A DNA stretch of 44,943 bases from an uncultured Prevotella sp. (GCA_902497035.1 CABVDL010000010.1:1-44943); one strand, 5' to 3'; numbered from the stretch's first letter, positions 1-8,256 are shown. The notes: generated from the letters alone by a model not told the origin. Translations and numbers: made by a program.

Positions 1-37
1 AAGGTCGAGGTCGCGGGTCCGAGTCCCGTTTGCCGCT
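1..37 (+). tRNA. tRNA-Gly, 3' part (cut by the window edge)
   Basis: The window opens inside a tRNA. Positions 13-17 and 25-29 form a 5-bp T-stem around a 7-base loop (TCCGAGT). They are followed by a 7-base acceptor strand (30-36, TTGCCGC) and a U discriminator at 37. The start AAGG reads as the end of a GCC anticodon loop and stem, and the layout matches glycine tRNAs, which also have a U discriminator. No CCA is encoded. The 5' half lies outside the window, so the anticodon itself is not seen and the Gly assignment is by resemblance. Confidence 0.8.
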
Positions 38-46
38 CTTTTTTTT
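38..46 (+). terminator. T-run after the tRNA
   Basis: Eight consecutive T residues (39-46) directly follow the tRNA discriminator and a C. The tRNA stems upstream could serve as the hairpin. It is plausibly the transcript end of the tRNA gene. Confidence 0.45.
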
Positions 47-68
47 ATGAAAAGCAACTTTTCAACCC

Positions 69-617
69 ATGAATTTGTATATCCGTTATTTTAATAATGA
101 AACGCTTGTTGACAGTGTTGACGAGGCACTGAAATTCTTGCGCTCCATTCCTGAGATTAACATCACTCCCGAACTCGAATCAGACTTGAGAGAATATGCT
201 GAGAGCAGCGTCATGTTCCCCAAACGCTATAAAGTACGTTCTCATATTTATTTCATCGTCATTAAGACCACGGCAGAGAACATGACTGACTTTAAGGCCA
301 AAAAAGCCGTTCGCCAGCCCGGGAAAAAAGACGGAGAACATTTTAGCGAGAGTGACAACATTGTTACCCGGCTTAACCAGGACCGTCCGGGATGGTACGA
401 GGGTGAGGTGAACTTCAAGCGCGTTGTGCTTATCCCTGCTACCGGGAAGCACGAATACCGTGACACGAAATTTGTCGCTGATGTCAAAGCCAATTCTGGC
501 ATTGACTGTTACAACCGCATCGTTGACTACCTGCGTGACCGTGTCGATTACCGCAGCCAGTTTCCCTCAGCAAAGGGGAAGAATTTCCATTTCAAGTATT
601 TAGGCTTGTGGAAATAG
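69..617 (+). CDS. Conserved-looking hypothetical protein, 182 aa
   Basis: I do not recognise the family. The protein is soluble: no signal peptide and no membrane segment are visible. It is rich in charged and aromatic residues, with a basic centre (residues 75-90, KAKK and PGKKDG) and a C-terminal run of aromatic and basic residues ending in YLGLWK. The ATG at 69 is the first in-frame start after the tRNA T-run, and codon use resembles the neighbours. It ends 31 bp before ssb on the same strand, so it may be cotranscribed with the ssb-gldE cluster. In many Bacteroidetes mutY sits next to ssb and gldE (recalled); this protein is not MutY and occupies that place. No function is assigned. Confidence 0.75.
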   Translation: MNLYIRYFNNETLVDSVDEALKFLRSIPEINITPELESDLREYAESSVMFPKRYKVRSHIYFIVIKTTAENMTDFKAKKAVRQPGKKDGEHFSESDNIVTRLNQDRPGWYEGEVNFKRVVLIPATGKHEYRDTKFVADVKANSGIDCYNRIVDYLRDRVDYRSQFPSAKGKNFHFKYLGLWK

Positions 618-648
618 TCATGAACGGTCGCTTGGGAGAGGCAACGGC

Positions 649-984
649 ATGAACAAGGTGATGTTAATAGGCATAGTGACCAAAGAGCCCGATGTCAGGT
701 ACTTCGATGTCGACCAGGCCGTAGCCAAAGTGCGCCTTGCCACCAAAGAGCGCGGCTACGTGGCCAAGAACGGAACAAAGGTTCCCGACCATACCGACTG
801 GCACAGCCTGGTGTTCTTTGGCTCCATGGCCAAGATTGTGGAAGACCACGTGCACGAGGGCGACAAACTCTATGTGGAGGGTCGTCTTCGCTATAGTTCC
901 TACGAGGATAAGGCAGGCACGGTGCATAACCAGTCAGAGATAATGGTGGAAAACATGGAGCTACTCACTCCCAAACGACAATGA
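649..984 (+). CDS. ssb: Single-stranded DNA-binding protein, short form
   Basis: This 111-residue OB-fold protein binds single-stranded DNA in replication, recombination and repair. It begins MNKVMLIGIV and carries the family blocks VRYFDVDQAVAKVRLAT (about 17-33), TDWHSLVFFG (about 49-58), the KIVEDHVHEGDKLYVEGRL region and a YEDKAG loop. It ends ENMELLTPKRQ. Typical SSBs are 140-180 residues with a disordered linker and an acidic DDDIPF-like tip that recruits partner proteins. Both are missing here: the TGA at 982-984 comes right after the OB fold, and gldE starts 10 bases later. The position before gldE is conserved in Bacteroidetes. It may be an auxiliary paralogue, with the main SSB elsewhere. 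Confidence 0.92.
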   Translation: MNKVMLIGIVTKEPDVRYFDVDQAVAKVRLATKERGYVAKNGTKVPDHTDWHSLVFFGSMAKIVEDHVHEGDKLYVEGRLRYSSYEDKAGTVHNQSEIMVENMELLTPKRQ

Positions 985-994
985 TATAACAGCC

Positions 995-2344
995 TTGGAT
1001 ATTTCGTTTATACAACAATTAAGCAGTCTTATCGAACTGGGACATCTTACACCAGGTGTGGCGGTGGCCATTGTACTCACCGTATTGCTGCTGTTGTGTT
1101 CCGGCTTTGCCAGCGGCTCGGAAATTGCATTCTTCAGCCTGTCCCCCCAGGACCTGGACAAGTTGGACCCGGAGAAAAATCCGGCCGACGCCCGCATTGA
1201 GACACTGCGTGAGGACAATGAACGCACGCTGGCCACAATTCTCATCACCAACAACTTTGTCAACGTCACCATCATCATGCTGTGCAACTACATCTTTGCC
1301 ACATTGGTGAGGTTCAAGGTAGCATGGCTTGAATTCTTGGTGATTACGGTGCTGTTGACATTTCTGCTGCTGCTTTTCGGCGAGATAATGCCAAAAGTGT
1401 ATTGTCGGCAGGTAGCGTTGAAATTCTGTCGCCATGCCGCAGGGGCCATTTTTTTCCTCCGAAAGCTCTTTTGGCCATTATCAACAGTACTCATAAAGAG
1501 CGGTGTTATCGCCGAGAAAGCCGTGCCTAAAGAGAGCCATCAGTTGAGCGTGGATGACCTTGAGCAGGCACTTGAGCTCACCAACAAAGACGAAATCAAG
1601 GATGAGCAAAGCATGCTGCAAGGCATCATACGCTTTGGAGATGAAACGGCAAAGGAAGTGATGACAACACGCCAGGACATCGAGGATATCGACATACGAA
1701 GCAGTTACAAGGAAGTGCTGCAATTCATCATTGACAACAATTTCAGCCGCATCCCCGTTTATCAGGACAACGAGGATAACATTCGCGGTCTACTGTATAT
1801 CAAGGATCTTTTGCCCTATCTCTCCAAGCCGGACAACTTCAGATGGCAAAGCCTCATACGTCCGCCTTATTTCGTACCCGAGACAAAGAAGATTGACGAC
1901 CTGCTGCGTGAGTTTCAGGAGAACAAAATCCACATCGCCATCGTCGTGGATGAGTTTGGGGGGACAAGCGGCCTTGTCACCCTTGAGGATATCTTGGAAG
2001 AGATTGTAGGAGAGATCAATGACGAATATGATGAAGAGGAAAAAACCTACACCAAGGTTAACAACAACACATATATCTTCGAAGGAAAGACCCTACTGAG
2101 CGATGTGTGCAAAATCCTCAACATAGACGATGACGAGTTTGACGACGTGGCCGGCGACGCCGACTCCCTCGCCGGCCTGCTTCTGGAACTGAAAGGCGAT
2201 TTTCTATCCCTGCACGAGAAAATCAACTACAAGCAGTATTCCTTTGAGGTAATGGGGCAGGAGGGACGTCGCATCAGCAAGGTAAAGATTGTGATACACG
2301 ACAAGGAAAACGATGCCACTGACAACGATACAAACACTAAGTGA
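995..2344 (+). CDS. gldE: GldE-like CNNM/CorC-family membrane protein with CBS pair
   Basis: An inner-membrane protein of 449 residues. The N-terminal DUF21/CNNM domain (about 20-190) has hydrophobic segments near residues 22-45, 90-125 and 140-170. A CBS pair follows (about 210-335, with EVMTTRQDI and RIPVYQDNEDNIRGLLYIKDLL), then an acidic linker and a CorC/HlyC C-terminal domain (about 355-430). The ssb-gldE-PPTase-gldB order identifies it as the Bacteroidetes GldE type. GldE supports gliding and type IX secretion in flavobacteria; the broader family includes Mg2+/Co2+ transport proteins. The start is a TTG at 995, 10 bases after the ssb stop, and no in-frame ATG gives the full first membrane segment. 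Its end overlaps the PPTase gene by 32 bases. Confidence 0.88.
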   Translation: MDISFIQQLSSLIELGHLTPGVAVAIVLTVLLLLCSGFASGSEIAFFSLSPQDLDKLDPEKNPADARIETLREDNERTLATILITNNFVNVTIIMLCNYIFATLVRFKVAWLEFLVITVLLTFLLLLFGEIMPKVYCRQVALKFCRHAAGAIFFLRKLFWPLSTVLIKSGVIAEKAVPKESHQLSVDDLEQALELTNKDEIKDEQSMLQGIIRFGDETAKEVMTTRQDIEDIDIRSSYKEVLQFIIDNNFSRIPVYQDNEDNIRGLLYIKDLLPYLSKPDNFRWQSLIRPPYFVPETKKIDDLLREFQENKIHIAIVVDEFGGTSGLVTLEDILEEIVGEINDEYDEEEKTYTKVNNNTYIFEGKTLLSDVCKILNIDDDEFDDVAGDADSLAGLLLELKGDFLSLHEKINYKQYSFEVMGQEGRRISKVKIVIHDKENDATDNDTNTK

Positions 2345-2900
2345 CGGTTTGCGCCTCGGACTATGGAATATCACGGAGAAAGTGACTGACCTGCCCTGTC
2401 CGACCTGTCTCGACCTGTCCAGCATCAATTCCGACACACGCAAAATAGAGCGGCTGGTAACCTACCAGCTGCTCAACGCATTGACCGGACTTGACCAAGT
2501 GGAAATCAAGCACGACAAAGCCGGCAAACCGCTGATTGACGGTTATGAGATAAGCCTCAGTCACACACGGGGATGGGCTGCGATGATCATATCTGAACAT
2601 TATCAGACAGGCATCGATGTGGAGTATATTTCTGACAGGGTCAACAGAGTTGCAAGCCGGTTTATCCGCTCCGACGAAGATTGCGAAGGACTTGAGAAAC
2701 GCCTCGTCAACTGGTGCGCGAAAGAAGCACTCTACAAAATGCGGTCGGCTGAAGACCTGCAATATTTCGATATGCGGCTACACCCTTTCTCACTTTCAGA
2801 CGGCTTTGTCAACACTGATGACCTGAAGCGGGGTGACACCGTCAGAATTGACTTTGAACACACCGCAGATTACATGCTGACGTGGTGTGCAGAGCCTTGA
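2313..2900 (+). CDS. 4'-phosphopantetheinyl transferase superfamily protein
   Basis: Sfp/AcpS-superfamily enzyme of 195 residues, predicted to transfer the 4'-phosphopantetheine arm of CoA to a carrier-protein serine. The Mg2+ and CoA motifs are present: a GIDVE block (Gly100-Ile101-Asp102, Glu104), RFIRSDED (about 116-123) and NWCAKEALYK (Trp134, Lys137, Glu138, Lys142). A substrate-binding SLSHT block lies at about 81-85. The ATG at 2313 overlaps the end of gldE by 32 bases in another frame, which suggests translational coupling. The carrier protein it serves is not in the window, so it may be the housekeeping ACP or a secondary carrier. Known Bacteroidetes clusters often have this gene next to gldE. 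Confidence 0.88.
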   Translation: MPLTTIQTLSDGLRLGLWNITEKVTDLPCPTCLDLSSINSDTRKIERLVTYQLLNALTGLDQVEIKHDKAGKPLIDGYEISLSHTRGWAAMIISEHYQTGIDVEYISDRVNRVASRFIRSDEDCEGLEKRLVNWCAKEALYKMRSAEDLQYFDMRLHPFSLSDGFVNTDDLKRGDTVRIDFEHTADYMLTWCAEP

Positions 2901-2976
2901 CTTTTTAGGTTTTGTTCAAAGTCAACAGAATAAAATAACATTTTGAGCAGTTTATTTTTATTTTTTTAGCTTAATA

Positions 2977-3008
2977 TTTGGCAGGTTTAACTTTTTTGCT
3001 TACTTTTG
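2977..3008 (+). promoter_or_regulatory. Consensus Bacteroidetes promoter of gldB
   Basis: A -33 box TTTG (2977-2980) and a -7 box TACTTTTG (3001-3008) are separated by exactly 20 bases. This is a full match to the Bacteroidetes primary-sigma consensus (TTTG, 19-21 bases, TAnnTTTG). Transcription would start near 3013-3017, so translation must begin downstream at the TTG at 3029. Confidence 0.8.
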
Positions 3009-3028
3009 CAGATGTAGAACAGATAACA

Positions 3029-3832
3029 TTGAAATACAAGGTATATTACATATTGCTTTCCGTCGTACTGCTGTTTACAGCTTGTGAGTTCAAGCTTAAA
3101 CCAAACGAAGATGACGACCCCTCTACCATGAAGGTAGAGCGTTATGACCGTCTTGAGAGCCGTTATGTGATCACTGGTGATTTCTCTGCTCTTCAGCAGA
3201 TGAACACGGAGTATCCTATTGAGACACGTACGCTGGTCGAGAAGATGCTTCACATCGGAGACGTAAGCGACCATGACATCAGCGAGCGTTTTCTCCGCTT
3301 CTATCAGGACTCCACCCTGCAGACGCTTGTCGCCGACGCCGAGTCAGAGTTCGCCTCCATGGACGACATCAACGCCAGTCTGCAGAAAGCTTTCGGCAAC
3401 CTGAAGGAGTGGCTGCCCAGCCTGCCGTTGCCACGTGTCTACGCCCAAATAGGAGCATTAGACCAAAGCATTGTCGTCGGTGAACGTAGCATCGGCATAT
3501 CTTTGGACAAATATATGGGTGCTAAATACCCGCTGTATAAGCAGTTTGGCTATTCCAGCGAGCAATTGGAGTCAATGGGGCGCAACTACATTGTGCCGGA
3601 CTGTGTGAGCTTCTACCTGCTCAGCCAGTTTCCTATGAACAACTACGATACCCGCTCGCAGTTGGAAAAAGACCTGCACATGGGCAAGGTGATGTGGGTA
3701 GCCAACAAAGCTCTTGGTCAGCAATTTTTCGATACGGACTTCATCAAGAAAGTGAACCACTACATGCTTCGGCATCCTAAAGTGACCATCGAGCAGCTGC
3801 TGCTCAGCGAGGACTACAGCGTGTTCAAATAA
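3029..3832 (+). CDS. gldB: GldB-like gliding/T9SS-associated lipoprotein
   Basis: Predicted outer-envelope lipoprotein of 267 residues, resembling GldB, a protein needed for gliding in flavobacteria and kept in many non-gliding Bacteroidetes. From the TTG at 3029 the protein begins MKYKVYYILLSVVLLFTAC, a textbook lipoprotein signal with the lipid-anchored Cys at 19. The start is fixed by the promoter at 2977-3008, which lies inside the longer open frame. Family-like features are the N-terminal ERYDRLESRY and FSALQQMNTEYP segments, the central VVGERSIGISLDKYMGAKYP region and the YIVPDCVSFYLLSQFP helix. The SGNH-like gene follows 8 bases after the stop, so the two are probably cotranscribed. 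The exact biochemical role of GldB is not known. Confidence 0.8.
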   Translation: MKYKVYYILLSVVLLFTACEFKLKPNEDDDPSTMKVERYDRLESRYVITGDFSALQQMNTEYPIETRTLVEKMLHIGDVSDHDISERFLRFYQDSTLQTLVADAESEFASMDDINASLQKAFGNLKEWLPSLPLPRVYAQIGALDQSIVVGERSIGISLDKYMGAKYPLYKQFGYSSEQLESMGRNYIVPDCVSFYLLSQFPMNNYDTRSQLEKDLHMGKVMWVANKALGQQFFDTDFIKKVNHYMLRHPKVTIEQLLLSEDYSVFK

Positions 3833-3840
3833 AGGAAGCC

Positions 3841-4494
3841 ATGAAAAGGATTATGACACTCATGGCCCTGGCGTGGATGACATTATTTGCCTGCGGCCAG
3901 TCCAACTTTTACAATGAGAAACTGGCAGAGTTCGCAAAAATGCGTCCCATCGACTCGACCGATGTGGTGATGCTCGGTGACGACTTCATCGAGTATGCCG
4001 GTGACTGGAACGTGCTGCTCCGTGCCCGCCACATCCGCAACCGCGGTATTGCCGGGGACAACATTGAGGGTGTTGCCCGCCGCGTCGGCTCCGTCACCCG
4101 CGGCAAGCCGAAAGCTATCTTCCTTATGGTGGGCGCGCACGACCTTATTGGCGGAAAAACTCCTGCCGAACTGCTTCGACAATATGAGGACGTAGTTCGA
4201 CTTATTCGCCGTCAGTCGCCCAGGACGCAGCTCTTCGTCGAGAGCGTGCTGCCCGTCAATGAGACCCTCGGGCGTGAGGACCTGAAGGACAAGACCAATA
4301 TTGTGGCACGGTTCAACCGCCTGTTGCGCCATTATTGCGAGCGTAACGGCATCACCTATATCAACCTTTTCCGCACATTTGTCCGCCACGGCACATACGA
4401 GCTGCGGCGCGAACTCACGCAGGACGGCTTCGCCCTGTCTCCCTTCGGCTATAAGCTGTGGGCATTCGCCCTCAACCAATATATAGCCGACTAA
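3841..4494 (+). CDS. SGNH/GDSL-fold lipoprotein with all catalytic residues replaced
   Basis: This 217-residue protein has an SGNH-hydrolase layout but probably no esterase activity. A lipobox (LFAC, Cys18) anchors it to the envelope. Block I, normally G-[DN]-S, is LGDDFIEYAGDW with Asp48 in the Ser position. Block II keeps its glycine (NRGIAGD, Gly69). Block III, normally G-x-N-D, is VGAHD, with His100 for Asn. Block V, normally D-x-x-H, is DGFALSPFGY, where Asp195 remains and Ala198 replaces His. The surrounding scaffold (IFLMVG, VESVLPVN, INLFRTF) is that of the Bacteroidetes SGNH family, so the reading is an intact pseudoenzyme, not a decayed gene. It follows gldB by 8 bases and may act with it in the envelope. 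Confidence 0.8.
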   Translation: MKRIMTLMALAWMTLFACGQSNFYNEKLAEFAKMRPIDSTDVVMLGDDFIEYAGDWNVLLRARHIRNRGIAGDNIEGVARRVGSVTRGKPKAIFLMVGAHDLIGGKTPAELLRQYEDVVRLIRRQSPRTQLFVESVLPVNETLGREDLKDKTNIVARFNRLLRHYCERNGITYINLFRTFVRHGTYELRRELTQDGFALSPFGYKLWAFALNQYIAD

Positions 4495-4546
4495 TCGGGC
4501 AATCCATCATTTTTCATGCTGTACGGCATGTTTTTGGAACGCTTTC

Positions 4547-4577
4547 TTGTTGGTGTGACGTAAAATCGCTACCTTTG
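4547..4577 (+). promoter_or_regulatory. Probable promoter of the DPP IV gene
   Basis: A -7 box TACCTTTG (4570-4577) matches TAnnTTTG. Twenty bases upstream is a partial -33 box, TTG at 4547-4549. The coding start follows 26 bases later. Confidence 0.6.
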
Positions 4578-4603
4578 CACTACTTGAATATTCACCGGTT
4601 AAC

Positions 4604-6805
4604 ATGAAAAGGTTCATCTCTTTAGGAATTTTTCTGCTTATGACAATGATGTCGTTGGCTGACACCCCCATCAGTCTGAAATCGCTTACCGACGGCACCT
4701 TTGCCGCACAGCGCATGACAGGCATCGACCCCATCAAGGGTACCGACCAGTACGCCCGCATCTCGCAGGACGGCAAAAAAATTGTGCGCTACTCCTTTAA
4801 GACGGGACAGCAGACAGCTGTATTGTTTGACGTCAACAATACCCAGGGCGAGACCATCAAGTCTTTTGACGGCTACATCATGTCACCCGACGGCACCCGG
4901 CTGCTCATCAGTACCAACCGGCAGCCCGTCTACAGGCGCTCCTACAAGGCCGACTTCTACATCTACACCATCAGCACACGCAAGCTCGAACGCCTCTCCG
5001 ACGGTGGCCCGCAGCAGTGTCCCGTCTGGTCACCCAACGGACTGCAGGTGGCGTTTGTCAGAGACAACAACATCTTTTTGGTGAAGTTGCTCTATAACAA
5101 CAGCGAGAGCCAGGTGACCAAGGACGGCAAGGTGAACGAGGTCATCAACGGCATTCCCGACTGGGTCAACGAGGAGGAGTTCGGCTTCAACCGCGCCCTG
5201 ACCTTCAACGGCGACGGCACCATGCTGTGCTGGATACGCTACGACGAGAAAGCCGTGCGCCAGTACGACCTGCAGCTCTTCAAGGGCAGCCATCCCGAGC
5301 GCAAGGAGTATGCCGTCTATCCCGGACTCTACAGCTACAAATACCCGAAAGCCGGTGAGGCCAACTCCAAGGTCACGGCCTGGAGCTACGACATCAAGAG
5401 CCACCGCACGCAGCAGCTCAACGTCCCCGTCGACGCCGACGGCTACATGCCCCGCATCATCGGAACCAGCGACGCCGACCGCATCGTGGTCTATACGATG
5501 AACCGCCACCAGGACGTGCTCAACCTCTACACGGTCAACCCGCGCAGCACCGTTGCCCGCCTCCTTATCAAGGAAAGCGTGCCGAAGTACGTGCAGGAGG
5601 ATGCCATGGCCAACATCCGCATCGGCAGTGACTACGTGCTCCTGCCCTCAGACCGTGACGGCTTCATGCATCTCTATCTTTATAATCAGAACGGACAGCT
5701 CATGCGCAAGATTGCGCCGGGCAACTACGACATCACGGCGGTCTACGGCTACGACGAGACGACGGGGGATGTCTATTACCAGGCAGCGGCACTCAATCCG
5801 CACGATCGCCAGGTGTATGTGATGCACAAGAATGGCTCCATTCAACGGCTGACCCAGCAAGAAGGCTGGAACGATGCCGTGTTCTCGGGTGACTGCAAGT
5901 ATTTCGTTAATACGTGGAGCAACTATGATACGCCTTATGTCTATACCACCAGAGACAACCGAGGAAAACTGCTCTCTACCAATATCGACAACAAGGCACT
6001 GGCAGCCAAAATTAAGGAATATGGCTGGACAAAGCGCGAGACGTTCTCATTTACCACCTCAGAGGGGGTTAAACTCGACGGTTGGATGGTAAAGCCGGCC
6101 AACTTCGACAGTTCCAGGAAGTATCCCGTCATCATGTTCCAGTACAGCGGCCCCGGCAGCCAGCAGGTAGTCAACTCCTGGTCGTCAGGCTCGATGGGGC
6201 AGGGCGGGGCTTTCGACCAGTACCTCGCCCAGCAGGGTTTCATCGTGGTCTGCGTCGACGGGCGTGGCACTGGTGGACGAGGCGTTGATTTTGAGAAATG
6301 CATCTACCAGCGTATGGGCGACCTTGAATCCAAGGACCAGGTGGAGACAGCCCTCTACCTTGGCACGCTGCCCTATGTCGATAAGAACAATATAGGCATC
6401 TGGGGCTGGAGCTTCGGCGGTTTCAACACGCTGATGAGCATGAGCGAGGGCCGCCCGGTGTTCAAGGCCGGCGTTGCCGTAGCGCCGCCCACCGACTGGC
6501 GGTTCTACGACACCATCTATACCGAGCGCTACATGCGCACGCCGCAGGAGAACCCCACAGGCTACGACACCAACCCTATCCGGCGGGCCTCCAAACTGCA
6601 TGGCGCACTGCTGCTCTGCCATGGCACTGCCGACGACAATGTGCATCCGCAAAACACCTTTGAGTATGCCGAGGCACTCGTACAGGCCGACAAGGACTTC
6701 AAGGAGAACTATTACACCAACCGCAACCACGGCATCAGTGGCGGCAACACACGCACCCACCTGCTCCGCCAGATTGCCACATGGTTTGGCGAACACTTAA
6801 AATAA
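4604..6805 (+). CDS. dpp4: Dipeptidyl peptidase IV (S9B prolyl oligopeptidase family)
   Basis: An exported serine peptidase of 733 residues that releases N-terminal X-Pro or X-Ala dipeptides. It begins with a signal peptide (MKRFISLGIFLLMTMMSLA). The beta-propeller (about 60-490) contains the N-terminus-binding motif DWVNEEEF (human DPP4 has DWVYEEE). The alpha/beta-hydrolase domain (about 500-733) carries the triad Ser603 (GWSFGGF), Asp677 (HGTADDNVHPQN) and His709 (NRNHGIS). The length is close to the Porphyromonas gingivalis enzyme. The protein probably acts in the periplasm and feeds dipeptides to the cell in saccharolytic/proteolytic Bacteroidales. It has its own promoter-like box upstream and is followed 18 bases later by trmB. 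Confidence 0.95.
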   Translation: MKRFISLGIFLLMTMMSLADTPISLKSLTDGTFAAQRMTGIDPIKGTDQYARISQDGKKIVRYSFKTGQQTAVLFDVNNTQGETIKSFDGYIMSPDGTRLLISTNRQPVYRRSYKADFYIYTISTRKLERLSDGGPQQCPVWSPNGLQVAFVRDNNIFLVKLLYNNSESQVTKDGKVNEVINGIPDWVNEEEFGFNRALTFNGDGTMLCWIRYDEKAVRQYDLQLFKGSHPERKEYAVYPGLYSYKYPKAGEANSKVTAWSYDIKSHRTQQLNVPVDADGYMPRIIGTSDADRIVVYTMNRHQDVLNLYTVNPRSTVARLLIKESVPKYVQEDAMANIRIGSDYVLLPSDRDGFMHLYLYNQNGQLMRKIAPGNYDITAVYGYDETTGDVYYQAAALNPHDRQVYVMHKNGSIQRLTQQEGWNDAVFSGDCKYFVNTWSNYDTPYVYTTRDNRGKLLSTNIDNKALAAKIKEYGWTKRETFSFTTSEGVKLDGWMVKPANFDSSRKYPVIMFQYSGPGSQQVVNSWSSGSMGQGGAFDQYLAQQGFIVVCVDGRGTGGRGVDFEKCIYQRMGDLESKDQVETALYLGTLPYVDKNNIGIWGWSFGGFNTLMSMSEGRPVFKAGVAVAPPTDWRFYDTIYTERYMRTPQENPTGYDTNPIRRASKLHGALLLCHGTADDNVHPQNTFEYAEALVQADKDFKENYYTNRNHGISGGNTRTHLLRQIATWFGEHLK

Positions 6806-6823
6806 CGCAATAGCACCGATATT

Positions 6824-7594
6824 ATGGGAAAAGGAAAACTGGCCAAGTTCGCCGAGATGGAGACATTCAAGAACGTGTTTCAATACCCGTTCTCCGTCAT
6901 CAGCGACGTACCGTTTCAAATGAAGGGCCACTGGCGCGAGCAATATTTCCACAACGACCATCCCATCGTCCTTGAACTGGGATGCGGCAGGGGTGAGTAT
7001 GCCGTTGGTCTGGCCAGACTTTTCCCCGACATCAATTTCATCGGTGTCGACATCAAGGGAGCTCGCATGTGGACAGGTGCCAGGCAAGCTCTGGAGGAAG
7101 GCCTGACCAATGTGGCTTTTTTGCGCACCAGCATCGAGATTATTGACCGGTTCTTCTCGACCGATGAGGTACAGGAAATCTGGCTCACTTTCTCCGACCC
7201 GCAGATGAAGAACCCGCGCAAGCGCCTTACCTCCACATACTTTCTGGAGCGCTATCGCCACTTCCTCGTTGACGGCGGTGTGGTACATCTCAAGACCGAC
7301 TCCAACTTTCTGTTCACCTATACGCGTTGCATGGTGGAATGCAACCGCCTGCCGGTTGACATCATCACACAAGACCTCTATCACGACACTCCTGCTGTGT
7401 TGCTGGAGTCACCGCTTCTCACCATCCAGACCTATTATGAGCGCATGTGGATGGAGCGTGGTCTGAACATCCGCTACCTGCGTTTCCATCTTCCCAAGCA
7501 GGGAATGCTGCGCGAGCCAGATGTAGAGATACCGCTTGACGAGTACCGTAGCTATCACCGTGAGAAGCGCAGCGGAAAGGATACGGCAAAATAA
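6824..7594 (+). CDS. trmB: tRNA (guanine-N7-)-methyltransferase
   Basis: A 256-residue cytosolic SAM-dependent enzyme that methylates G46 of tRNA variable loops. The SAM-binding motif is ELGCGRGE (51-58), followed by FIGVDIKGAR. The substrate region is LTFSDPQMKNPRKRL (about 121-135), matching the TrmB block that is usually FPDPWxKxRH; Gln replaces Trp, as in some Bacteroidetes forms. The basic tail (REKRSGKDTAK) may contact RNA. The gene starts 18 bases after the DPP IV stop and ends convergently, 27 bases from the sigma factor gene. Confidence 0.93.
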   Translation: MGKGKLAKFAEMETFKNVFQYPFSVISDVPFQMKGHWREQYFHNDHPIVLELGCGRGEYAVGLARLFPDINFIGVDIKGARMWTGARQALEEGLTNVAFLRTSIEIIDRFFSTDEVQEIWLTFSDPQMKNPRKRLTSTYFLERYRHFLVDGGVVHLKTDSNFLFTYTRCMVECNRLPVDIITQDLYHDTPAVLLESPLLTIQTYYERMWMERGLNIRYLRFHLPKQGMLREPDVEIPLDEYRSYHREKRSGKDTAK

Positions 7595-7621
7595 TTTGTT
7601 TCCCAAAGAAAAATAGCAGGC

Positions 7622-8227
7622 CTAAGACAGACAAGCCAATAGCAGGGAGAATACGAGATAACCCTCTTCGCCCAGCCTGTCTTTTAGAAGTTTGTTGGCA
7701 CGCGTGATATGTTTCTCTACGGTCTTAATGGAAATGCCCATTGTATCGGCTATTTCCTTGTTTTTCAATCCTTCCATACGACTCAACTTGTAAATCGTTT
7801 TGGTCTGTTCCGGCATATTGTCAATAGCCTGATCCACCATCTCCAATAGCTCCTCATAGAGTATCTTGTGGCTCGTGTCGTTAAGTAAGTCGGTATTATA
7901 GAGTCTGTCAGCGTCTCTTGTGTCCTTGATAAGCGCGGCATAATTTCGTCTGACATTCTCGCTCTTCAACTTATTTAAGCATTCATTGCGGAGAATGGAA
8001 AACAAGAGCGAGGCCACATCGTCAGTCGTGATATTCTCCCTTCCAAGATACAACTTGACCATAGCATCCTGGACAACATCCGATGCATTTTCCTCATTTT
8101 TTAGATAATGCAGCGCATAGTTGTGCAGTCTGGGGTAGTACAGCTTCAACAGGTATTCGTATGCACCCGGCAACCCCGCTTTGATGTGGCTGGTCAGCAA
8201 CAATCGGTTATCATAATTGTAAGTCAT
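7622..8227 (-). CDS. ECF-type RNA polymerase sigma factor of the adjacent PUL
   Basis: A 201-residue sigma factor of the sigma-70 ECF group. Region 2 is seen in LKLYYPRLHNYALHYL and the ENASDVVQDAMVKLY block (promoter -10 recognition and core binding). Region 4 is seen in PEQTKTIYKLSRMEG and the helix-turn-helix KEIADTMGISIKTVEKHITR. The open frame extends far upstream, but ATG 8227 gives the family's normal N-terminus (MTYNYDNRLL), and a -7 box lies 30 bases before it. The gene is divergent from the FecR gene (118 bases), the usual arrangement for Bacteroidales SusCD loci controlled by a sigma/anti-sigma pair. It probably activates the fecR-GDPD-susCD transcript and perhaps itself. Confidence 0.93.
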   Translation of the reverse strand: MTYNYDNRLLLTSHIKAGLPGAYEYLLKLYYPRLHNYALHYLKNEENASDVVQDAMVKLYLGRENITTDDVASLLFSILRNECLNKLKSENVRRNYAALIKDTRDADRLYNTDLLNDTSHKILYEELLEMVDQAIDNMPEQTKTIYKLSRMEGLKNKEIADTMGISIKTVEKHITRANKLLKDRLGEEGYLVFSLLLACLS

Positions 8228-8256
8228 TTCAACGGAAGATTTTAATTTCTTTTCTG

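Noticed and set aside
2978..3028. Longer GldB start (TTG at 2978)
   Set aside because: The promoter -7 box at 3001-3008 lies within it, so the segment is not transcribed from that promoter, and it would bury the lipoprotein signal.
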